In this document: positions 56,122-64,000 of the stretch, piece after piece
Layout of the letters: each line of letters starts with the position of its first letter
Numbering within the stretch: position 1 is the first letter of the stretch
Assembly: GCA_037892935.1 (NCBI GenBank)
Contig: JAYXKI010000005.1
Location: forward strand, 62,001 to 126,000
Length of the DNA: 64,000 nucleotides
Origin: Phlebopus portentosus
Lineage: Eukaryota; Basidiomycota; Agaricomycetes; Boletales; Boletinellaceae
Direction of reading: 5' to 3'
Notes under the pieces: generated by a model
Database searches by the model: none
Told to the model about the DNA's origin: nothing
What the model saw: the letters and a program-made list of their open reading frames with translations, nothing else
Translations under genes and position numbers: made by a program

Positions 56122-57688
56122 TGAAAGGATCCGCTCAAAAACTCGCATCAAGATCGACACGATCGGCAGATCAACAGGATCAGCATTCCAAACGCGACTA
56201 GTAACAGTCTAGCAGTCACTAGAGCCAAACTACTGTTAACGCGACCAAGGCAACGGTCACGGGCATCAACGGCAATATATGGGCGCCTGAGAAGCACGCC
56301 ACAAGTACGTAACCCCGCGGACTACTTAACACCGCCGACCGGTAATTACCACCGCCGATTTACTACCGCCGACCGTCACCTTAACACCGCCGACCAAACT
56401 CCCGATCCGACCCGATCAAAAGAAGTCAAGAAGCGATCAAAACTACTAGAAGCCCGAGAAGTCTAGAACACGACTACTAAAGCCTAACACCTAAAGTCTA
56501 AAGGCTAATCCGAGCCCAATGGAGACATCACTGGCATTCCAGCACTGTCAGACTTGTGCCCGAGCGTACATGGTCCTTTACGAGATATACTTCACAGTAT
56601 GTCATGCTACAAGTGAAACACGTGACTGCCAAATCGAAGTCCAACGTCACACACAAGAAGCATTACATGCCAATCCACCAAATCCTATAATACCCAAGCG
56701 ACATGAAGAACTCATTGTTACAACTCGAACCCCTCGAGCTGCAGACCCGATAACTTGGAGGATACTAGGATGGTACAAGCCAGAGCTGCATAACTCATGT
56801 CCAGCCTCTACAGTACAAGCAAACCTTTATTTACCAAGGAATGCGAACCTGGACACCAAGCAACTACAACTGGTACTCCAAAGAAGGATATGGCAATACA
56901 TTCGTGATGTTAGACTCCCAGGCAAAGCATGGCTAGTCACTCGAACACAACTGCATCCCCCAGCGGAACTCATACAGTTCATGGTATGCATTGGACCATA
57001 CTCTACACCAACCCGACATCTCAATACCGATGTGCAAGTTGTGCTTACACCCTTCGGACCACAAGACGAACAGCAAAGAGTCACATATCGAGCTGCCTAC
57101 ATTGCACCAAGAGCTACAATCTTACCTGGTGATGGAATCGATGTCATAGTGGAGCACTGACAGTGGAGCTTTCTATACTGGAGCAGCACCTCTATTGTCT
57201 CAGTCAGCAACCCCACAGAATTCCGTCATAATGGAAATACATTGGAGCAAAGTGGCGCTCAGTGGAGCAGAATGACGAAGGAAGTGATGTAATGGTGGAG
57301 AGAAGTGGAGCAAGGTGGAGCATGGTGGAGTAAAGTGGAGAGAAGATGAGTAAGAAATAGGACGGAAAATGGATTATCTAGAAAGCATAAATAGCGTTAG
57401 AAGTAGGCCCTCTTTCCCCCATCTTTCGATCCTCTTAACACACAGCGACAGTGTCTTACTACACTATCCATTGTGTGCTTTGTACTACTACGCCTCTTGG
57501 AAATCCCAATCTGCTCTTACTCTACCTTGTCTCTGAAAGCATCCCTTACCAGGACTGCAACTAGGAAGGATAGTAAGGGGACCGCGTGGTACAGCTAAAC
57601 GTGGGTAGATAGATCACCTCTGCACAACATACCGCTGCTTAGGCAAAAGGATCAAAACCGGTGTAACCCCGGACCTACACCTCTAACA
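56122..57688 (+). repeat. 3' LTR of E2
   Basis: 1567 bp, TG...CA. Versus the other LTRs it shows a cluster of G-to-A and C-to-T changes (for example GCGAAGAG to GCAAAGAG, GTGCGAG to GTGCAAG, CATAGTGGAGA to CATAATGGAAA, TTTCCATAC to TTTCTATAC). Confidence 0.93.
56519..57160 (+). CDS. LTR-embedded ORF, 213 codons (E2 3' LTR copy)
   Basis: Intact. Carries R-to-Q twice and P-to-L in its C-terminal part (TDVQVVL, DEQQRV, TILPGDG), each explained by one C:G to T:A transition, but no stop. Confidence 0.68.
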   Translation: METSLAFQHCQTCARAYMVLYEIYFTVCHATSETRDCQIEVQRHTQEALHANPPNPIIPKRHEELIVTTRTPRAADPITWRILGWYKPELHNSCPASTVQANLYLPRNANLDTKQLQLVLQRRIWQYIRDVRLPGKAWLVTRTQLHPPAELIQFMVCIGPYSTPTRHLNTDVQVVLTPFGPQDEQQRVTYRAAYIAPRATILPGDGIDVIVEH

Positions 57689-58576
57689 ATTACATGAAGG
57701 ATACATTGGCAATGTTGAATGTATTTCAGATTTTATTTTGTGAATGTAGCCAGTGAAGGCATTTGTATCTGTGTAACAAAATTCTGACAAGGACTGAAAA
57801 GTACACATTTTAGACAATTTATGCTGTAACTCAATGAAAACTCCATCAATTCATTTGATTTTTTTTCTGCTGCAAGAACATGATGATAGGTACATGTCTA
57901 ATGTGATTCTGGCATTGAAAAGGTAAATGTGCTGCATATTTGGTGGAGTGGTGCAAGGACTGGTGGTGGTGCAAGGACCGGACCGATGACTGTACAGTAT
58001 ACATAATACTTTCTCACGCTTTTTTTAGGGAGAAAGTAAGTGTCTTCGGGCTCTTCTCGACTAAAAGTGCTATCCGCCGTCAATACAGTACAGCTCAGCC
58101 TGTTGTACTTGCTTCGTTTAGTCTATATCACATCGAACTCTCTTTGACAAAGCTCAATGGCATTGCAGTCGCATATTTGACTTTGTCTAGTCCAGATCCT
58201 CGCGGATTGACATCGCAAAATTCTGCACAGTATTGTGTCGTAGTACATCAGTTCTAAACCCGTGCAGAATTTTGCGATGAACTGACTTATAGACGTGCCC
58301 CGGCCTGAAAGGATACTACTTCATTTCTTCATATTCCGAAACGGTTGTCGATATTCCTGTTGCTGAGTCGCTCACAATGCGGCAACGTTTGCTTAGGTTT
58401 TGAATACCTAAGATGCTTTTCATGATTTTGCTTTGCACTTTGTTGCGCATATAAGTTTGCTTGATGCATTGCCGCCTATATCAAATGCGCCTGGCCTTGG
58501 CTTTTCCGTACCACAGCACAACTACCCCTCCTGGAGCCCGACCTGTCAGCACGGACCAGTTGACCTCTTATTATAC
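57689..58576. other. Flank of E2 and upstream region of family X copy C
   Basis: No gene in 57689-58430. It contains two GGTGCAAGGAC motifs (about 57953-57980), a poly-T run, a short repeat also found near 26020-26160, and a hairpin at 58211-58279. From about 58320 the sequence resembles the upstream regions of X copies A and B, including a TATA-like TATATCAAA (about 58473). Confidence 0.5.
58211..58279. repeat. Perfect 18-bp inverted repeat (hairpin)
   Basis: CATCGCAAAATTCTGCAC (58211-58228) and its exact reverse complement (58262-58279) are separated by 33 bases. It stands upstream of X copy C. Origin unknown: a small transposon footprint or a structural element. Confidence 0.85.
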
Positions 58577-59885
58577 ATGCCCGCAGAATCGGAATTTGGT
58601 TTATTTAAGACTCTGCAAGACTACTGCCATGCAACGTTTAAGGAGATCTCAACGCACGTCATTCAGAAATTGCTCATGGATATAAGGTTAGCCAAGCTTG
58701 ACCACGAACACTTCAAGAAAGGTCTCGACGCTTTCAATCAGATCGTTCACGCTTTGCGGTACCCGTTGGACAATGCTGCTGTAGCGCAAGCTTCTTCTGC
58801 AACGGAAGCACTGATAAAAGAGTTCCAAGAAGAGTACAAGAGCAAAATGAGTATCTTCAAAGATAAAGCTCATATCGAGGATCACATGACAGAGATGAAT
58901 CGTCGGCTCATCCTTTCGAAACACGTACTGGCAAATGGGTCAGAGGATATGCGAAGCAGGGTTATAAATATTTGGGAAGGAGCACACTCTCAAGCAAAAT
59001 TGGCGTGGAACGTGTACAAACCAATGGAGCATCAAATCGAGAATTGTTACAAAGAAACGAAAGAAGAACTCCAGGAGCTTGTAACAATTGAAGAACGGGT
59101 TATCCAGAATCTGTCTTGGAACTACACAGAGCGCGATATCCGACAGCTCGTCGATGTGGCCTGGAAACTTCGGAGAATTCACAAAATTGGTTCTGGATGG
59201 CTCTTTGACAGCAATGATCCACAAGGAAAAGAACTTGGAAAAGCAAACAGCAGGTTACAGAAGCTGATGGCCGAAATGACCTCACTTTGCAAGCAAGTAG
59301 ACGACGAGCGGAAAGCGAAAATGGACACGAACATCAAGCTATTGCAGAAGGACAAAAGGAGCGAAACGCATGTCAAATATGAAGTTTATGTCAAAGTCGA
59401 TGATGCACATTTCCGGACAGATGTGTGCGTTCGAAACGGTCAACAGCCAAAGTTTTGTGCAGCAAAATCTAGACCATTTGAGCCTCCTGTTGGAATGAGA
59501 GACACTGGCAGCTCAAAGTGGATGCCTCCGACTTTGGAGGTGCAACTTGCAACAACCAACGATCCTCAGGTGAGTGGCTAAGGTCATGCTACGAATGACG
59601 ACAACCCATTTCTTTCCCTAGAAAATTGTCCTGAAGGACTTGAAGGCCTCAAGTTCTCAAATTCACGGATCATTTTCTAGAAAGGACATTATCGTCAACC
59701 TTCCTCGAAAGAAGGGCCCGTTCTCCAGGACAACAATAGAAACCTCGGGATCATTCGGACCTGATGCGGGAAAACACACCGCAAAAGTTATATGTACCAG
59801 AAAAGGAACTGAAAAGTGCACCGGATACCTTTGCAAAGAACCCAGCTGTATCCATTGGATCGATTCTGGGATCCACCCATCTTGA
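58577..59885 (+). CDS. Family X protein, copy C (unknown function, two exons)
   Basis: Exons 58577-59569 and 59622-59885, 418 residues. Helical charged first part (LIKEFQEEYKSKMSIFKDK, ENCYKETKEELQELVTIEER), then the beta-like part with THVKYEVYVKVDDAHFRTDV, KSRPFEPPVGMRD and TLEVQLATTNDPQ at the splice, then exon 2 with KIVLKDLK and the same four-cysteine end as copy B. The frame is open upstream of the ATG, but the ATG aligns with that of copies A and B. The last 600 bases are much closer to copy B than the first 600, which suggests gene conversion. It converges with the dehydrogenase at 60416-61815. Confidence 0.72.
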
Positions 59886-60057
59886 AAGATCTGAATCCAT
59901 ACTTTGCTTCAGGAGTCAAATGTTTACTATTTCTTCAATTGTATGCGAGATCAGCCTTGTTGGAAACGTTGTGAGGGCCAGCCAGTGAAGGGAATGTTTT
60001 GAGAAAGGTATCCTCCGTGAGACTGAATGTACTAGCCATCTATGTTAGGTAACTTGG

Positions 60058-60355
60058 AGTATCTTTAAAGATCAAGCTAATAGCGACATGTAGCTGCCAA
60101 GCATGATCAGTTGTTTCAAACTTCAAAGTACGTGCTGACAAACAGACCGGAGAGCACGCGGGACAAGATTGTACTTGCATGACAAGAAGCATATAAGCAA
60201 GCCAAGGTGGTGTTGGTTGTGTAAGAACCAGAGGAGCAGCAACTCGAGAATTGTTACAGAAAACGAAGGAAGATCTCCAAAAATTTCCGGAATAGAAGAG
60301 CGAGTGATCCAGAATCTGTCTTGGTACTACGCAGAGCGCAATATCCAACAGCTCG
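60058..60355 (+). pseudogene. Family X, copy D (fragment)
   Basis: Corresponds to the middle of exon 1 (from the SIFKDKAH region to DIRQL in copy C), with small indels and stops. The clearest stretch is the segment matching ENCYKETKEELQ...IEERVIQNLSW. It lies between copy C and the dehydrogenase, so it is a tandem remnant. Confidence 0.8.
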
Positions 60356-60415
60356 GCTCAGTAGGTACAACAGTACAAAATTCCACTCCTTGTTTCTCGG
60401 TCTTGCACCAACTTT

Positions 60416-61815
60416 TCAGTTTGAATACAAGTCTTCCAAAATCTTGACTACACTTTCAAATCTCGGATCTATCTTCCCTTGACCCATTCCTCCACTAAGA
60501 GCACCTTCAGCGATCTTCTGCAAATCCTCCCTCGGTACATTATAAGCTTTCAAATCTGTCTTCAATCCAAGGACAATGACGAGATGTTCGATGGCATGCG
60601 CTAAGAGCTGAATATCCTCTTCATTGTCACCCGTCGACTCGATCTTCAGATAGAACAACGCGCGCGAGAGTGCTTTCTTGTGCTCAGGAATGGCGATGCT
60701 TGCTTGGAGTGCGACAACAGGTGCGAGAGTAAGGCAGGAAGTGATGCCATGCGGTATTCCATACTTGGCTCCTAGACGATGACCCAATGAATGCGAGAGA
60801 CCTAGAGCACTATACGCCTCCATCTTCAAAGGCCAGAGCGACATCCATGAAGCGACTTGCAGCTTTTGTCGAGTTGCAAGATCAGATGGAGAAGATTTAC
60901 AGAGCGGGAGGTAGGTGAAGAGAGATGCGATGGCGTCGTAGGCGAGGACTTTGAGAGGATATGGTACACCTGGTCTGTAGAGATTCTCTGGACGTAATGA
61001 TTATCAAGGCTGAACAAAAGATCCACAAGTGGGAAAAGTACAAACCAACTGCATGATCAACCGCTCGCATCCCTGTTGAGAGCCTACGTTTCTGATATCA
61101 ACCTCTATTCGAGAATTGGCATATTGATAGGATACCTACCAAAGTCGTTCAGGCGTTGTAAGCGTCAATTCAGCATCGAGGATGATTCCTGCGGGCGCAA
61201 GCTCAGGAGTAGCGACAGTAACTTTATCTCCACTTTCATTCGTATAACCAGCACCGGCCTTTATAAATCAAGATCAGTGAGGATGAACTTGTGCCATTGA
61301 AAACAAAGTTCAAATCTCACCGTATACTCTGCTGCACTGAGAGTAGTCGGAATGGCAATATGTTTCAAGTACTCTTTAGCGGGATTCTTGTCGTGGATAC
61401 GATATGCAATGGCCTTGCTAGCATCGATAGGACTTCCGCCTCCTACACTGACTATGAAATCTGCACCGGCACGATTAAAGGCGTTTATTCCGGCATTGAT
61501 GCCAGCTACAGGAGCATGTTCTCCTATTTCCCAGAACGTGTCGCCATATGCATTTTGTGATTTTAGTACTTGTTCTACTTTGCGAACAACGTCGGTCTGT
61601 TCGAAACGTAAGTGATGGTTGGAGTCAAGGCCTGGCGCGTCTGAATCATTATCACCCACCTTTGTATGCAAGGTCTTTCCTGTTACGACCAACGCCTTCT
61701 TGACTTGCAACGTCTTCAGCAGCTTCGGCAGTGCATCTTTCAGGCTACCTGGGCCATAATATACGCCCTTCAATGGGTCTGTGTACGCGTAGGATCCATG
61801 CAATTCAGCATCCAT
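60416..61815 (-). CDS. Iron-containing alcohol dehydrogenase / maleylacetate-reductase-like, five exons (second complete copy)
   Basis: Exons 61815-61660, 61596-61321, 61258-61140, 61083-61046 and 60987-60416, 386 residues; exon lengths are identical to the gene at 13472-14855. Motifs: VSVGGGSPIDASKAI in the nucleotide-binding half, GLSHSLGHRLGAKYGIPHG with metal-binding histidines, ITSCLTLAP. All introns are GT-AG here. Exon 5 is the source (or sister) of the scrap at 22085-22546. It is divergent from the flavin-reductase-like gene 154 bases away, and the two may be co-regulated. Substrate not determined. Confidence 0.88.
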
Positions 61816-61969
61816 GTTAGTGTCTTAATGGCAAGGAGAGGCAGAATAGATTGCGTCAGGGGATGATGAGTAACGGGACGGATAAACGGATGTCGCGACC
61901 AGTTGGCTTATAATTATCACCCAGATTTCGCTTTGATCTCTCTGTCTCGTTTTCTTTCGGCTGGGTACA
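61816..61969. promoter_or_regulatory. Shared divergent promoter interval
   Basis: 154 bases between two oppositely transcribed ATGs. TTATAATTAT (about 61909-61918) is the only TATA-like sequence seen. The shortness suggests a bidirectional promoter. Confidence 0.55.
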
Positions 61970-63279
61970 ATGCCGGGGTGGTTAAGACCGCGCTGGTCGT
62001 TCGTCGTTGCGCATCGAGACGTGGCAAGATCATTCTCAACTTCAACGAAGATCTTGGACGAAGGGACTCGACCTGCTTTCAACTCGTCCCCGGTGTTTCG
62101 CAAAACTCGTAATCCGGATGAAGGCTGGAAGTTGGGTGATGGGCTGCGAACGACAACAGAGCTTGGTGCACGTTGGAAGGAAGACGAGAAGGCTGGGTGG
62201 AAAACGCTGAATCTGGATGAGATGGAAAAGCCGTGAGTGATAGATGATCTGGTTTTTCGTACTCAGTAGCTCGAGATATTCATCTTGAAGACTGATATAC
62301 AAGATGCTGACTTCGGCCATCATCCCTCGGCCTATTGCGTTTGTGACAACGCTCTCGGATGCAGGCGTGCCCAACCTCGCTCCTTTCAGGTGAGAACTTG
62401 GTCATTCTCTGCCCTCTGGGTCCTTCTAACGTAGCCATGCAGTTATTTCTCTTTAGTGAGCTTCTCTCCAGTTTATATTATCTCCGTGGTTCTTAATTCA
62501 AAGACCCCAGGTTGCTCACAACCCTCCTTTGTTGAGCGTATCTTTCGTACTTCCCTCCAACAGACCAAAAGATACGCGAGAAAACATCAAGGCTACCAGT
62601 GAATTCACAGTCAATATTATCAGCGAGCCGTTCGTCTCCTCATTACGTCTCGCCGGTCTGCCTAAGCTTAACCGATTTACTGGTTTCTTTTTATGTGTAG
62701 ATTCGTGGAAGCTGCCAATTCGACCTCGATTGAAGCTCCAGCTGAGATTGACGAATGGGCCGTTAGTGGTCTCACACCAGTACCTAGTGTATGTCCCTAA
62801 AGCTTTCTTTTCTTTCTGCTCGCGTTGGGTTGACAAACCAACTCGCAGGAAGTTGTCAAACCGCCCCGTGTACGGGAGAGCGCTGTTAGCTTTGAATGCA
62901 AGGTGAATCTCTCAATAAATTCCTTTTTTTAAATTGATCTCATTCTTATGTCTTGCAGCTCTACCACTTCTTAAATATCACACCGACGCACGCCATTGGC
63001 TCCTCTTCTCCATCTGATCTAATTTCACCTCCGGATGCAACGCATTCAATCGTTTTTGGTAGGATTCACCGCGCACATATTCGTCATTCTGTTCTCTCCC
63101 AGGACGGACTAAGTGTAGACGCCGCAGCACTTCGGGCCGTCTCGCGCTTAGGTGGAACGTCTTATGCGCGGATCGGCGAAGGATTCGATTTGGACAGGCC
63201 AAGTTGGAGGAAGTATGAGGACATCGTGAGAAAACTTTCTGAAGCAAAGAGAGAGAAAGGTAGTAAAAGTGACGCATAA
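61970..63279 (+). CDS. Flavin-reductase-like (FMN-binding split barrel) protein, seven exons
   Basis: Exons 61970-62232, 62291-62389, 62443-62455, 62511-62629, 62701-62788, 62849-62902 and 62959-63279; 318 residues in one frame. The third exon is only 13 bases. The family binds FMN in a split beta barrel. Visible blocks: MLTSAIIPRPIAFVTTLSD, VPNLAPF then SYFSLVAHNPPLL across the micro-exon, PKDTRENIKATSEFTVNIIS, FVEAANSTSIEAPAEIDEWA, SGLTPVPS, KPPRVRESAVSFECKLYHF and RLGGTSYARIGEGFDLDRP. The N-terminus is Arg/Ser-rich and could be a mitochondrial presequence. It is divergently paired with the dehydrogenase; a role beside it in aromatic or quinone metabolism is inference. Confidence 0.87.
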
Positions 63280-64000
63280 TGCTTTCAGTTAGCTCCTAGA
63301 AGAGAGAGTTTCCGATTCAACTGATCAGAGGTTCATGCGGGGTAATCCAATTGACGCAGTCATGCCCCCCGAGCTGCGCCGTGTGCATTTCTCTTACGTT
63401 GTGACAAGTGTGCTAAGAACGGCATAAAGCAAATGATTTCCGGCTTCACGAGTCTAAAGCAAGCTCAAAAGTCAAGCTACTTGGCTTTACGCTACATTGT
63501 TTTATGTTTGCTTGTTTCTTGTCTGCTATTTCTGCGCAAGCCAACCAAATTCATGCAATCGGGCGATGGGGTCCTCTAATGTCTGAAACATGATTGCGTC
63601 CAATGTCGTTGACCAGCTCTCGTAGCTCGTATTTGTGGCGCGCAGGCAAGTGAACCGCCTCAAATGCAAATTTATTATTGCGCTTTGCTTTTTCACTTTT
63701 GTTTTTGCAGAGAGAAGTTTGCACTGGAAATCTCCTCTGTGGCCAAAATAATTTGACATATAAAAAAGGGGATCCTGTCAGGTCCTTTTCATTCACTGCG
63801 AATCCAAGAAGAATCAGATACAACCAAAAGAGCAAAACGATAATGACGGGTTGGAAGAAAGTCTCAGGTCAAGCCAGTTTGACTGGCAAGTTAAGGGGAT
63901 GTGAGTCGGACTACAAGAACCTCAAGATTAGTGAGTAATCTCCTTCGACGTTGTCCAGAACGATGTCCATTCTTCGGCCTAGAAACTGGTAACTAATGCT
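63280..64000. other. Right edge, no supported gene
   Basis: No recognisable protein. A possible gene start exists at 63843 (ATG, then about 30 codons to a GTGAGT donor near 63930 and a CCTAG acceptor near 63982), but there is too little to support it. Confidence 0.35.

Larger units (their letters stand above)
45332..57688 (+). mobile_element. LTR retrotransposon E2, Ty3/gypsy chromovirus with accessory ORFs
   Basis: 12.36 kb, plus strand, same layout as E1. 5' LTR 45332-46897, 3' LTR 56122-57688. Damage: TGA in the protease (49561-49563) where E1 has CGA, and the first LTR base is A instead of T. The two LTRs differ at many more sites than those of E1, with many C-to-T or G-to-A changes. RT, RNase H, INT and chromodomain are otherwise open. 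Confidence 0.93.

Overview
The window looks like nuclear DNA of a basidiomycete fungus, most likely an agaricomycete. Genes carry many short GT-AG introns (about 47-75 bases), and the readable gene content is fungal: a [2Fe-2S] ferrochelatase, a SEC7/PH protein, a mitochondrial cation diffusion facilitator, a fungal-type sulfite oxidase, and Ty3/gypsy chromoviruses. I saw no tRNA, rRNA or CRISPR array.

Left part (1-21.5 kb), mostly ordinary genes: the last exon of ferrochelatase (25-234), an aldo/keto reductase (593-1871), a large SEC7/PH protein (7980-2454, minus), a 2OG-Fe(II) oxygenase (10205-8616, minus) with a decayed duplicate beside it (about 12620-11110), an iron-type alcohol dehydrogenase or maleylacetate-reductase-like enzyme (13472-14855), an unrecognised protein (16290-18070) flanked by diverged direct repeats, and a mitochondrial CDF metal transporter (21531-19742, minus). 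A 130-bp MITE-like element sits at 19075-19204.

Middle part (22-32.6 kb): an inverted segmental duplication of about 3.3 kb (22547-25888 and 28746-31965) surrounds a molybdenum sulfite oxidase gene (26433-28590). Each arm holds two convergent genes of families I do not recognise: X (helical N-terminal part, probably beta-rich C-terminal part) and Y (coiled coil, decayed). X has two intact copies (28989-30303 and 58577-59885), one dead copy and one fragment in the window.

Retroelement part (33.0-57.7 kb): two nearly full-length, closely similar chromovirus elements lie head to head, E1 (33011-45209, minus) and E2 (45332-57688, plus), separated by only 122 bp. Besides Gag and PR-RT-RNaseH-INT-chromodomain Pol, both carry extra coding matter: a 213-codon ORF inside the U3 part of every LTR, a 334-codon coiled-coil ORF upstream of and overlapping gag, a 384-codon ORF after pol, and, on the opposite strand next to the 3' LTR, a two-exon gene for a small single-pass membrane protein. 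That antisense gene and the LTR ORF are intact in every copy, whereas pol is broken in both elements. This accessory gene set is the best candidate here for an undescribed system.

Right part (58-64 kb): family X copies C and D, a second complete iron-type dehydrogenase (61815-60416, minus), and a divergent flavin-reductase-like gene (61970-63279) sharing a 154-bp promoter interval with it.

Three conserved genes (SEC7/PH, CDF, sulfite oxidase) each show one apparent single-base frame break in an otherwise intact gene, so uncorrected assembly indels are a real possibility.
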